Position numbers and translations under genes: made by a program. A stretch of 39,417 nt of DNA. Origin: Candidatus Rokuibacteriota bacterium (GTDB lineage: Bacteria > Methylomirabilota > Methylomirabilia > Rokubacteriales > CSP1-6). The notes beneath the pieces were generated by a model. It saw only the letters and a list, made by a program, of their open reading frames with translations. It did not search any database and had not been told where the DNA came from. The stretch spans positions 1-39,417 of the forward strand of contig QHSA01000154.1 of NCBI GenBank assembly GCA_003220315.1, read 5' to 3'. Positions 6,961 through 14,702 of this stretch are shown here, piece by piece (position 1 is the stretch's first letter; every line of letters starts with the position of its first letter).

Positions 6961-6978
6961 GCGCGGGCTTGCCCGCGC
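6961..6978. other. Intercistronic hairpin between solute-binding protein and permease genes
   Basis: GCGCGGGC-TT-GCCCGCGC is a perfect 8-bp stem with a minimal loop, just upstream of the permease start. No T-run follows. With the adjacent hairpin at 6991-7020 it could protect the upstream mRNA or attenuate read-through. Confidence 0.45.
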
Positions 6979-6990
6979 GCCGTCCCGAGG

Positions 6991-7020
6991 GGGAGGCTTC
7001 GGAAGAGGGCCGAGCCTCCC
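6991..7020. other. Second intercistronic hairpin between solute-binding protein and permease genes
   Basis: The stem pairs GGGAGGC with GCCTCCC, then after a single T bulge pairs TCGG with CCGA, around a 7-nt loop. It lies right after the stop of the solute-binding protein gene, the usual place for hairpins that keep binding protein in excess over the permease. Confidence 0.5.
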
Positions 7021-7027
7021 TCCGAGG

Positions 7028-8026
7028 CTACGCCCGGTGGAAGAACTCGCGGCGGATCCGGTCCGGGGTGTCCCAGATGTCCGACTTGAGGAAGCCGAAC
7101 TCCTTGTTGATCTTGAGCTGGGCGATGAGCGTGTCCACCTGCTCGTCGGGCAGGCCGTAGAGCATCCTCACGGTCTCCCGGTGGGCGACCTGGACCACGT
7201 CCGCCGGTAGCTTCGTGACCTCCTGGACGATCTCCATCGCGCGCGCGGGCTTGTTGTACCAGACCTCCACCGCGTCCTTCTGGGCGTCGTTGAGGTCCCG
7301 CGCGATCGTCGGGTGCTTCTGGAGGAACTCGCCGTGCACGAGGTAGCAGACGTGCACCGGGAACCCCGTCGGGCGGCCGGTGGCCTTGCGCCAGAGGTCG
7401 ATCTGCTTGGCGAGGTACACGCCCTCCCCGCGGAAGACGACCGCGTCCGTGATGGGCTGCCACGCGATGATCGCGTCCACGTCCTTCTTCCCCAACAACG
7501 TCACCATGTCCGGCGGCGCGGTCGCCGTGACGATCTGCGTGTCCTTCTGGAGGTCGAGCCCATACCCCTTCAGCGTCAGCGCCCTGATATCGAAGAACGT
7601 CGACGTTCCGACGACCGCGGCGATCTTCCTCCCCCTGAGGTCCTCGACCCTGGCGAGGCCCGCGTCCTTGCGCGCGACGATGGCGCCGAGCACGGCCGTC
7701 GCGACGCCCGTCACCTTGAGCGGCACGCCGTCCTCGAACGCCTTGGCGGCGAGCGCGAAGGACATGTCGATCGCGTCGACGTTCTTCGAGGCGAGCTGGT
7801 TCAGCAACGGCCCGGGCGCGCCCGGCACGATGGAGTACTCGGCCTGCCAGCCGCGCTTGCCGAGCAGATCTTCCTTGTGGATGATCTCGGTCGCCGCCCA
7901 GCCGAGCTGGAGATAGGCGAGGCGGATGGGGCCCTTGCCCTGCGCGGAGAGGGGCGCGGGACCGAGCGCGGCCGCGGCCGCCGCGGCCGCGCCCGTCCGC
8001 AGAAAGGCGCGACGTCCCACAGCCAT
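7028..8026 (-). CDS. ABC transporter solute-binding protein (NMT1/SsuA-like, Tat signal)
   Basis: This 332-residue periplasmic binding protein has an N-terminal twin-arginine signal (GRRAFLRTG) followed by an alanine-rich hydrophobic stretch and a PLSAQG cleavage region, so export folded through Tat is likely. The mature protein has the type II binding-protein pattern of the NMT1/SsuA/TauA group: IRLAYLQLGW at the start, VARVEDLRGRKIAAVVGTS in the middle, and an ADVVQVAHRET helix near the end. It sits 12 bp after the TrpB2-like gene and before the permease and ATPase, so the four genes form one operon. The ligand is unknown; an aromatic or amino-acid-related compound is a guess from the enzyme next door. 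Confidence 0.9.
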   Translation of the reverse strand: MAVGRRAFLRTGAAAAAAAALGPAPLSAQGKGPIRLAYLQLGWAATEIIHKEDLLGKRGWQAEYSIVPGAPGPLLNQLASKNVDAIDMSFALAAKAFEDGVPLKVTGVATAVLGAIVARKDAGLARVEDLRGRKIAAVVGTSTFFDIRALTLKGYGLDLQKDTQIVTATAPPDMVTLLGKKDVDAIIAWQPITDAVVFRGEGVYLAKQIDLWRKATGRPTGFPVHVCYLVHGEFLQKHPTIARDLNDAQKDAVEVWYNKPARAMEIVQEVTKLPADVVQVAHRETVRMLYGLPDEQVDTLIAQLKINKEFGFLKSDIWDTPDRIRREFFHRA

Positions 8027-8038
8027 GCGCGGCTCTCC

Positions 8039-9418
8039 CTACGCCTTCACCTTCGGCAGGTGCTTGAGCGCCTCCTGGACCTTCTCGGCGGGGTACTCGT
8101 AGTCCTGGAGCTTGCCCGCGAGAAACGCCTCGTAGGCCGAGAGGTCGAGATGACCGTGGCCGCACAGGTTGAAGACGATCGTCTTCCGCTTGCCCTCGCT
8201 CTTGCACCGGAGCGCCTCGTCGATGGCCCCGCGCACGGCGTGGGCCGCCTCGGGTGCGGGCAGGAGGCCCTCCGCCCGCGCGAACTGCACGGCGGCGTGG
8301 AAGGTGGCGACCTGTGGCACGGCGATCGCCTCGATGACCTTCTCGTCGTAGAGCTTGCAGATCAAGGGCGCCATGCCGTGGTAGCGGAGACCGCCCGCGT
8401 GGAGCGACGGCGGAATGAAGGTGTGGCCGAGCGTGTACATCTTGACGAGCGGCGTGAGGCCGACCGTGTCGCCAAAGTCGTAGACGTACTTGCCCTTCGT
8501 GAGGCTCGGACAGGCGCTCGGCTCGACGGCGACGACGCGGAGCTTCTTCCTCTTGCCGGCGAGCTTGTCGGCGAGGAACGGGAAGGAGAAGCCCGCGAAG
8601 TTCGAGCCGCCGCCGATGCAGCCGACGAGGATGTCGGCCTCCGCGTCCGCTTTCTCGAGCTGCTTCTTCACCTCGAGGCCGACGACGGTCTGATGCATGA
8701 GGACGTGGTTGAGCACGCTCCCGAGCGAGTACTTCGTGTCCTCGCGCGCCGCCGCGTCCTCGACCGCCTCGCTGATCGCGATCCCGAGGCTGCCGGGCGA
8801 GTTCGGGTCCTGCTCGAGCACCTTCTTGCCCGACTGCGTGTCGGAGCTCGGGCTCGCGACGACCTGCGCGCCGTACGTCTCCATCAGCACGCGCCGGTAC
8901 GGCTTCTGCTGGTAGGAGACCTTGACCATGTACACCTTGCACTGCAGGCCGAAGAAGCTGCACGCGATGGCGAGCGCCGAGCCCCACTGGCCGGCGCCCG
9001 TCTCCGTCGTGAGCCGCGCGACCTTCTCCTTCTTGTTGTAGTACGCCTGGGCGACGGCCGTGTTCGGCTTGTGGCTGCCCGCCGGGCTCACGCCCTCGTA
9101 CTTGTAGTAGATGCGCGCGGGCGTATCGAGCGCCTTCTCGAGGCGTCGGGCGCGGTAGAGCGGCGTCGGTCGCCACAGCCGATAGATCTCCCGGATCTCC
9201 TCGGGGATCGCGATCCACCGCTCCTGGCTCACCTCCTGCTTGATGAGCTCCATCGGAAAGAGCGGCGCCAAATCTTGAGGCCCGATCGGCTGGCCGGTGC
9301 CGGGATGAAGCGGCGGGGGCAGCGGGGTCTTGAAGTCGGCCTGGATGTTGTACCACTTCGTCGGGATGTCCTTCTCGTCGAGGAGAAACTTGGTGTTGTC
9401 GCCGGCCTTAGTCGCCAT
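8039..9418 (-). CDS. trpB: TrpB2-like pyridoxal-phosphate-dependent enzyme
   Basis: This 459-residue protein is a beta-subunit-type tryptophan synthase of the TrpB2 branch (long N-terminus, [17 protein letters not shown]). The PLP lysine lies in [11 protein letters not shown] (K117), the substrate loop in [12 protein letters not shown], and the phosphate-binding loop in [10 protein letters not shown]. TrpB enzymes condense indole with serine; TrpB2 forms usually work without tight TrpA coupling, and some lineages use them for other beta-replacement chemistry. No trpA is present. It is first in an operon with an ABC importer, which argues for a salvage or catabolic role over biosynthesis (inference). 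ATG 9418 was chosen over the ORF-track start at 9481 because of a good Shine-Dalgarno (AGGAGG) six bases upstream. Confidence 0.88.
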   Translation of the reverse strand: MATKAGDNTKFLLDEKDIPTKWYNIQADFKTPLPPPLHPGTGQPIGPQDLAPLFPMELIKQEVSQERWIAIPEEIREIYRLWRPTPLYRARRLEKALDTPARIYYKYEGVSPAGSHKPNTAVAQAYYNKKEKVARLTTETGAGQWGSALAIACSFFGLQCKVYMVKVSYQQKPYRRVLMETYGAQVVASPSSDTQSGKKVLEQDPNSPGSLGIAISEAVEDAAAREDTKYSLGSVLNHVLMHQTVVGLEVKKQLEKADAEADILVGCIGGGSNFAGFSFPFLADKLAGKRKKLRVVAVEPSACPSLTKGKYVYDFGDTVGLTPLVKMYTLGHTFIPPSLHAGGLRYHGMAPLICKLYDEKVIEAIAVPQVATFHAAVQFARAEGLLPAPEAAHAVRGAIDEALRCKSEGKRKTIVFNLCGHGHLDLSAYEAFLAGKLQDYEYPAEKVQEALKHLPKVKA

Positions 9419-9470
9419 GCGCTGCCTCCTTCGGATCTTGTGGCGGCGGGACCCCGTGAAAAGTGCGCTA

Positions 9471-9500
9471 ACGATACGCAAGGGGGACCGCCCCTGTCAA
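9471..9500 (-). promoter_or_regulatory. Sigma-70-type promoter of the trpB2-ABC-cyclase operon
   Basis: On the minus strand a consensus -35 TTGACA (9500-9495) is followed by an 18-bp spacer and TATCGT (9476-9471). Transcription should start near 9465, leaving a leader of about 46 nt with an AGGAGG ribosome site before ATG 9418. Confidence 0.55.
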
Positions 9501-9540
9501 TACAGGCGTCTGCTAGACTCCTGTCGCAGGAGGGGATGCC

Positions 9541-10707
9541 ATGGCCAGGACGCTGCGCCTGCCGCGCGCCGACGGGACCCTGACCGCGTACCGCCTGACC
9601 GGGGCGACGCCGGTGGCGCCGCCCGCGGGACCGATCAGGAGCCGCATCGCCTACGCCGCGGTGCACGTCGTCGCTGACCCGCTGGCCGCCATCAATCCCA
9701 CGCTCGAGGCCGCCCTCGACTGGGACGCGACACTCGCGTACCGACGCTACATCTGGTCGCTCGGCCTCGCCGTCGCCGAGGCGATGGACACCTCGCAGCG
9801 CGGGATGGGGTTCGACTGGTCCACCGCCAAGGAGCTGATCCGGCGCGCCGTGGCGGAGGCGCGGGGGATTCCAGGCGCCGTGATCGCGAGCGGAGCCGGG
9901 ACGGACCACCTCGAGCCCGGGCAGCGCGTGACGCTCGCGGACGTCGAGGCGGCGTACGAGGAGCAGTGCGCGTTCATCGAGTCGGTCGGCGGCCGGATCA
10001 TCCTCATGGCGAGCCGCGCGCTCGCGGCGTGCGCCAAGGGTGGAGACGACTACGCGAAGGTCTACGGGAAGCTTCTGGAGCAGGTGAGCGAGCCCGTGAT
10101 CATCCACTGGCTCGGCGAGATGTTCGATCCGGCGCTGGCCGGCTACTGGGGCTCGCCGGACCTGGACCGCGCGACCGAGACGCTGGTCGCCATCGTGGGC
10201 GAGCACGCGCCGAAGATCGACGGCGTCAAGATCTCGCTCCTCGACCAGGCGCGCGAGATCGCGATGCGGCGGCGCTTTCCGCGGGGCGTCCGGATGTACA
10301 CCGGCGACGACTTCGACTACCCGACGACGATCCGTGGCGACGGCGAGCGCTGGAGCGACGCGCTCCTCGGGATCTTCGATGTGATCGCCCCGGCCGCGTC
10401 CGCCGCGCTTCACGCCCTGGACGGCGGGGACCTCGCCCGCTACGGCGCGATCCTGGCGCCGACCCTTCCGCTCTCGCGCCACGTCTTCGGCGCGCCCACG
10501 CGCTTCTACAAGACCGGCGTCGTGTTCGCCGCGTACCTCAACGGCCACCAGTCAGGCTTCAAGATGGTGGGCGGGATGGAGAGCGCGCGCTCGGTCGTCC
10601 ACCTCGCCGAGCAGTTCGTCCTGATGGACGCGGCGGGACTCCTGCGAGACCCCGACCTCGCTGCCGATCGGATGCGCCGCGTCCTGGCGGTCGCGGGCGC
10701 CGACTAA
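9541..10707 (+). CDS. DUF993-family protein (dihydrodipicolinate synthase-like barrel)
   Basis: This 388-residue protein matches the DUF993 family, predicted TIM barrels distantly related to dihydrodipicolinate synthases. Recognisable blocks are DTSQRGMGFDWSTAKELIRRA, SVGGRIILMASRALA, VIIHWLGEMFDPALAGYWG and DGVKISLLDQAREIAMR. The Lys in DGVKIS is placed where aldolase-type barrels carry a Schiff-base lysine. The reaction is unknown; related proteins are often found near sugar or polyol catabolism genes. Length is normal. GGAGGGG precedes ATG 9541 by about seven bases. It is divergent from the trpB2 operon across 122 bp. It stands alone, with a hairpin just downstream. Confidence 0.85.
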   Translation: MARTLRLPRADGTLTAYRLTGATPVAPPAGPIRSRIAYAAVHVVADPLAAINPTLEAALDWDATLAYRRYIWSLGLAVAEAMDTSQRGMGFDWSTAKELIRRAVAEARGIPGAVIASGAGTDHLEPGQRVTLADVEAAYEEQCAFIESVGGRIILMASRALAACAKGGDDYAKVYGKLLEQVSEPVIIHWLGEMFDPALAGYWGSPDLDRATETLVAIVGEHAPKIDGVKISLLDQAREIAMRRRFPRGVRMYTGDDFDYPTTIRGDGERWSDALLGIFDVIAPAASAALHALDGGDLARYGAILAPTLPLSRHVFGAPTRFYKTGVVFAAYLNGHQSGFKMVGGMESARSVVHLAEQFVLMDAAGLLRDPDLAADRMRRVLAVAGAD

Positions 10708-10718
10708 CCAACGTCGGG

Positions 10719-10736
10719 GGGAGCGGCGCCGCTCCC
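10719..10736. terminator. Hairpin after the DUF993 gene, possible terminator
   Basis: GGGAGCGGCGCCGCTCCC is a perfect 18-bp palindrome starting 11 bp after the DUF993 stop. There is no T-run on either side, so rho-independent termination is uncertain. An operator upstream of the chemotaxis promoter is the alternative. Confidence 0.4.
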
Positions 10737-10887
10737 GATGTCGAGTAGTCTCGCTGGCATTTGAGATCACCCCGTGGCACCGACGCCGGCCAGAAGCTGA
10801 TCAATCCGCCCGTCTGACGGCTCCCCAGCGCCGTCGAAAGCTCAACGATTCGAGTGGCTTGCGGGACGTTGGACCAGGTTTGCGCCT

Positions 10888-10904
10888 CTGGTTCGACTCT
10901 TGCA
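10888..10904 (+). promoter_or_regulatory. Sigma-54 (RpoN) promoter of the chemotaxis operon
   Basis: CTGGTTCGACTCTTGCA matches the sigma-54 consensus YTGGCACGRNNNTTGCW at all but two fixed positions, with intact GG and GC dinucleotides at the required 10-nt separation and a perfect TTGCA -12 block. The predicted start is near 10915, about 14 nt ahead of the GTG start of cheY. Sigma-54 control of motility genes is common. No enhancer-binding protein is encoded in this window. Confidence 0.55.
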
Positions 10905-10928
10905 CCTTTCCGCGCTGGGGCGAACCCT

Positions 10929-11309
10929 GTGAAAATCCTCGTCATTGACGACTCGGCTACGATGCGGCGGATCATCAAGAGCCATCTGGCGACGATGGGA
11001 TTCGACGCCATCGTCGAGGCGCGCGACGGCGAGTCGGCGCTCGCCAAGCTCGCCAGCGAAGCCATCGATCTCGTCATTACAGATTGGGCGATGCCCACCA
11101 TGAGCGGGCCGGACCTCGTGCGGGCGATCCGATCGAGCCCGACCCACGGCAAGCTCCCCGTGCTCATGATCACGGGCATCGCCCAAAAGGAAGATATCGT
11201 CCAGGCGATCGAGGCGGGGGTCAACGGGTACATCGTCAAGCCGTTCACGCCCCAGACGCTCAAGGAGAAGATCCAAGAGCTCATGGGGGACGTGGTGACG
11301 AAGCCGTGA
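10929..11309 (+). CDS. cheY: CheY-type chemotaxis response regulator
   Basis: This 126-residue single-domain receiver would carry the chemotaxis signal to the flagellar switch. The acidic pair is in VIDDS (D7, D8), the phospho-acceptor in TDWAMP (D52), the switch Thr in MITG (T82) and the conserved Lys in VKPF (K104). No output domain is attached. The ORF track starts at 10854; I use GTG 10929 because VKILVIDDS is the usual receiver N-terminus and the sigma-54 promoter lies just upstream. It is the first gene of the operon, and its stop overlaps the GTG of the CheZ-like gene. Confidence 0.9.
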   Translation: MKILVIDDSATMRRIIKSHLATMGFDAIVEARDGESALAKLASEAIDLVITDWAMPTMSGPDLVRAIRSSPTHGKLPVLMITGIAQKEDIVQAIEAGVNGYIVKPFTPQTLKEKIQELMGDVVTKP

Positions 11310-11968
11310 CGACCGCGCCGGAAGCCAACGCCGTCAAGCGCGTGCAGGACGCGATCGAGGCCGCCGAAGAGCTGATCGCAGCGGCCGGCCAGAACAGCGC
11401 CCCATTCGCGGCGCCCCTCGGGGAGCTGCTCGAGGTCATCAAGGTCGTCGTGCGGGCCACCGTCGTCTGCGTGCGGCCCGCCGCCAGCCACGCGCTGCCG
11501 TCGGTCGCCACGACGCTGACGGCGCTCGTGCAGGCGACGGAAACCGCGGCCCAGAAGGTGCTCGACGAGACGGACGCGCTGCACGCGACGCTGGACACGC
11601 TCCGCCAGGCCCTGGCACAGCTCGACTCGGCCACGCCCGGCTCCGGCCCGGCCGCGCGCGCCTGGCGCGAGGCGACGGAGTCGTGCGAGGCCCTGTCCGG
11701 GCACGTCGGCGCGATCGTGTCCGCGATGGAGTTCCAGGATCTGACGGCGCAGCACCTCACCGCCACGATCCACGCGGTCCAGGGGGCGCGCGAACAGCTG
11801 GAGCGGCTGCTCCGATTCATCGGCCTGCCCGCCGACTCGGAGGCGGCGCCCGTCAGGACCGCCGCGAAGGTCGGCGCCCCGTCGGTGCTCGCCCCGTGGC
11901 GACAGAAACTCGCCGACCGAATCGTGCAGGAGCACCAGGGTCAGCCCGACCCCTCCCTGGGCCTGTGA
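11306..11968 (+). CDS. cheZ: CheZ-like phosphatase of CheY-P
   Basis: This 220-residue, largely helical protein starts at GTG 11306, overlapping the cheY stop (GTGA). The recognisable block is SAMEFQDLTAQHLTATIHAVQ (about residues 139-159), which matches the CheZ signature DFQDLTGQ. In E. coli CheZ the Asp and Gln of this motif, D143 and Q147, drive dephosphorylation of CheY; here they are D145 and Q149. The rest, an alanine-rich long helical hairpin with a tail ending QPDPSLGL, fits CheZ architecture but is weakly conserved. It sits between two CheY-type regulators, exactly where a CheY phosphatase would be expected. The family call rests mostly on this one motif. Confidence 0.75.
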   Translation: MTTAPEANAVKRVQDAIEAAEELIAAAGQNSAPFAAPLGELLEVIKVVVRATVVCVRPAASHALPSVATTLTALVQATETAAQKVLDETDALHATLDTLRQALAQLDSATPGSGPAARAWREATESCEALSGHVGAIVSAMEFQDLTAQHLTATIHAVQGAREQLERLLRFIGLPADSEAAPVRTAAKVGAPSVLAPWRQKLADRIVQEHQGQPDPSLGL

Positions 11969-12345
11969 AGTCGACCGTCTTCGTCGTCGAGGACTCGCGG
12001 ACGATGCGGGCCCTCGTCCGGAACGTGCTCGAGGGTGACGGCTATGAGGTCCGTGAGAGCGCCGATGGCCGCGCGGCGCTCGACCTCCTCCACTCGATGT
12101 CGCCGGACCTGGTGATCACCGACATCAATATGCCCGAGATGGACGGGATCACCCTGGTGCGCGAGCTCCGCAAGCTCCCGGCGCTCCACCGCACGCCGGT
12201 GCTGATCCTGACGACCGAGTCCGACGACACGGTGAAGGCCAGCGCGCGGGCCGCCGGCGCGACGGGCTGGATCGGCAAGCCCTTTCATCCGGACCAGCTG
12301 AGCCAGATCGTCGCACGCGTCCTCGGGAGGGAACGGCCGGGATGA
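11965..12345 (+). CDS. cheY: Second CheY-type response regulator
   Basis: This 126-residue stand-alone receiver starts at GTG 11965, overlapping the preceding stop. Key residues are E9 and D10 (VVEDS), phospho-acceptor D53 (TDINMPEMDG), the Thr in ILTTESDD and the Lys in IGKPF. The MPEMDG signature is more canonical than in the first CheY (MPTMSG). One of the two may bind the flagellar motor while the other acts as a phosphate sink; which is which cannot be told from sequence. It is coupled to cheA by an ATGA overlap. Confidence 0.9.
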   Translation: MKSTVFVVEDSRTMRALVRNVLEGDGYEVRESADGRAALDLLHSMSPDLVITDINMPEMDGITLVRELRKLPALHRTPVLILTTESDDTVKASARAAGATGWIGKPFHPDQLSQIVARVLGRERPG

Positions 12346-14102
12346 GCCAGGACGCGACCCTCCGCATGTTCTTCGAGGAGGCGACCGATCTTGTGGGCGA
12401 CTCGGAGGCGGCGCTCCTGCGCCTCGAGGCGGCGTCGGGCGAGCCGGATCCGGGCCTCGTCAATCGCATCTTCCGGAACGTCCATACGCTCAAGGGAACG
12501 AGCGCCATGCTGGGGCTCGACCGCCTCGCCGCGTTCGCCCACTCCCTCGAGGACGTCTTGGTGCGGATGCGGAAGGGCGCGCAAGCGATCACGCCGGGCC
12601 TCGTCGATACGCTGCTCGCGTCCGTCGACGTTCTTCGTCGGCTCCTCGAGCGGGCGCGGGAGGGGAGCGGCGGCGAGCCCGAAAACCTGGAATCCATGCT
12701 GGCGACGTTGCGCGCGCTCTCCGTCGGTCCCGCGGCGCGCGGGGGCGGGGATGGTTCCGGGACGATCCTGGCGGGCGGTGGCGCCGGGCTCTTCGGCCGG
12801 GCGTCGGACGACGGCGGTCACGACCCCGACCATGCGGTCGAAGCGGCGACGGTTCGCGTGCCGATCGAGAAAGTCGACAGCCTGGTCAACCTGGTCGGCG
12901 AGCTCGTCATCACCCAGTCCATGATCGCCCGGCTCGTGGCGCACCTCGGGCCGGACCGCGCCAGAGAACTCGAGGAAGCCGTCGCACAGATGGATCGCCA
13001 CGCCCGGGAGCTGCAGGAGCGCGTGATGGCCGTGCGCATGCTGCCGATCCGGACGGTGTTCGGCCGGTTCCCGCGCCTCGTCCGCGATCTGGCGCACGCC
13101 CAGGGCAAGCAGGTGGTGCTCGAAGCCTCGGGGGAAGACACGGAGCTGGACAAGAGCGTGATCGAGCAGATCACCGATCCGCTGACCCACCTGCTCCGCA
13201 ACGCGATCGATCACGGCATCGAGCCGCCCGAGGCGCGTCGCGCCGCGGGCAAGCCCGGCGTCGGGCATCTGCGCCTCCGGGCCTACCAGGAGGGCGGCAA
13301 CATCCATCTGGAGGTCGCCGACGACGGTCGCGGGCTCGACCGCGACCGGATCGCGCGGAAGGCCGAAGAGCTCGGGTTGCTGACCGCGGACGCTCGGCCG
13401 TCCGACGACGAGATCTTCGGGTTGATCTGGGAGCCCGGGTTCTCGACCGCCGACACGGTGAGTCAGGTCTCGGGCCGCGGGGTCGGGCTCGACGTCGTGC
13501 GCCGCAACGTCGAGACGCTCGGCGGCTCCATCACGGTCCACACGGAGCGCGGTCGCGGCACCACCTTCGATGTCCGGCTGCCCCTCACGCTGGTCATCCT
13601 CGACGGCCAGTCGCTCCGCGTGGGGTCGCACACCTACATCCTGCCCCTCGCCGCGATCGTCGAGTCGCTGCGGCCGCGGCCCGGGCAGGTGTCTCGCGTC
13701 TTCACCGACGCGGAGGTCGTGGTGGTCCGCGGAGAGGCGGTGCCCATGATCCGGCTGCACCGCGTGTTCGACATCGCGCCCGCGACCGAGGATCCCTCGC
13801 AGGGGATCGTGGTCATCGTCGAGCACGGGGGACGCGATGTCGCGCTGCTCGTCGACGAGCTCGGCGGCCAGCAGCAGGTCGTGATCAAGAGCCTCGAAGC
13901 CAACTTTCAGAAGGTCACCGGCGTCGCGGGAGCCACGATTCTGAGTGACGGGGGCGTCGCGCTGATCCTGGACGTGCCGGGGCTGGTCGCGTTGAGCCGC
14001 GCCCGGCCGGGCGGGGAGCCGCGGATCGTCACGTCCCAACCCGTGGTGTCCGTGGCGAGCTCGGCGGGCCATTCGCAGTCTGACGGAGGAGGACGACGAT
14101 GA
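12342..14102 (+). CDS. cheA: Chemotaxis sensor histidine kinase CheA
   Basis: This 586-residue cytoplasmic kinase autophosphorylates in receptor arrays and passes phosphate to CheY and CheB. Domains in order: an HPt domain with the phospho-His in VHTLKGTSAM (H48); a short Gly/Ala-rich linker (about 110-165) with no room for a P2 CheY-binding domain; a dimerisation helix pair starting near VNLVGELVITQSM; an ATPase domain with N-box LLRNAIDHGIEPPEARR, G1 DDGRGLDRDRI and G2 GRGVGLDVVRRNVETLGG; and a C-terminal CheW-like domain (QSLRVGSHTYILPLAAIVES). The absence of P2 means regulators must dock directly. Start ATG 12342 overlaps the stop of the second cheY. Confidence 0.96.
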   Translation: MSQDATLRMFFEEATDLVGDSEAALLRLEAASGEPDPGLVNRIFRNVHTLKGTSAMLGLDRLAAFAHSLEDVLVRMRKGAQAITPGLVDTLLASVDVLRRLLERAREGSGGEPENLESMLATLRALSVGPAARGGGDGSGTILAGGGAGLFGRASDDGGHDPDHAVEAATVRVPIEKVDSLVNLVGELVITQSMIARLVAHLGPDRARELEEAVAQMDRHARELQERVMAVRMLPIRTVFGRFPRLVRDLAHAQGKQVVLEASGEDTELDKSVIEQITDPLTHLLRNAIDHGIEPPEARRAAGKPGVGHLRLRAYQEGGNIHLEVADDGRGLDRDRIARKAEELGLLTADARPSDDEIFGLIWEPGFSTADTVSQVSGRGVGLDVVRRNVETLGGSITVHTERGRGTTFDVRLPLTLVILDGQSLRVGSHTYILPLAAIVESLRPRPGQVSRVFTDAEVVVVRGEAVPMIRLHRVFDIAPATEDPSQGIVVIVEHGGRDVALLVDELGGQQQVVIKSLEANFQKVTGVAGATILSDGGVALILDVPGLVALSRARPGGEPRIVTSQPVVSVASSAGHSQSDGGGRR

Positions 14103-14677
14103 GAGTCGATCGGCGTACCGGCTTGTTCACAGCCGTCTCACTCCTGGTGGTGGCGGCCGCCGCGCACGCGGCGGTCGAGGTCACGCCAGGCATCCAGGCC
14201 GAGCTCGACCGGCAGAAGAAGATCGCCGCCGGCTGGGCGGCGGACCCCGTGATCGTCAAGGCCGTCGCGGAGCAGAATGCCAAGGGGCCGCTGGCCGGAA
14301 TGGACAACTCGAAGTGGAAGCTCGTCCGGCGCAGCGATCCGCTCGTGCGGGCGTTCCAGTCGAACCCGGCGGGCCAATTTCTACGCTCCAAGATGGAGGC
14401 CAGCGGGGGCCTGATCACCGAGGCGTTCGTGAGCGCCGCGCAGGGCGAAAAGGTCGCGTTCGCGGAGAAGACGACCTCGTACATCCACAAGGGGATGCCC
14501 AAGTTCGACGTCCCGTTCACGAGCCGCAGCGCGTGGCAGGGCCGTCCGGAGTTCGACGAGTCGGCGCAGACCTATCAGATCCAGATCTCGGTCCCGGTGC
14601 TGGTGGACGGTCAACCGGCCGGTGCGCTGGTGGTCGGGATCAGCCTGTCGCAGCTCGAGAGGCAGGCGAAGAAGTGA
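14099..14677 (+). CDS. Stand-alone periplasmic PDC/Cache-type sensor domain protein
   Basis: This 192-residue protein begins with a signal peptide ([18 protein letters not shown]) and has no second membrane segment, so it should be secreted to the periplasm. The mature part follows the single PDC/Cache sensor pattern: [55 protein letters not shown], and a final strand pair [23 protein letters not shown]. Such domains normally form the ligand-binding half of chemoreceptors or kinases; here the domain is free. ATG 14099 overlaps the cheA stop, and the chemoreceptor gene follows. It may bind a small molecule and present it to the neighbouring receptor (inference). Confidence 0.8.
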   Translation: MRVDRRTGLFTAVSLLVVAAAAHAAVEVTPGIQAELDRQKKIAAGWAADPVIVKAVAEQNAKGPLAGMDNSKWKLVRRSDPLVRAFQSNPAGQFLRSKMEASGGLITEAFVSAAQGEKVAFAEKTTSYIHKGMPKFDVPFTSRSAWQGRPEFDESAQTYQIQISVPVLVDGQPAGALVVGISLSQLERQAKK

Positions 14678-14702
14678 CGCACCGGCATGGCTGGAGGGGA
14701 TG

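Noticed and set aside
10871-10888. Alternative sigma-54 site TTGGACCAGGTTTGC
   Set aside because: The GG-to-GC spacing is one base too short; sigma-54 requires fixed spacing. The site at 10888-10904 fits exactly.
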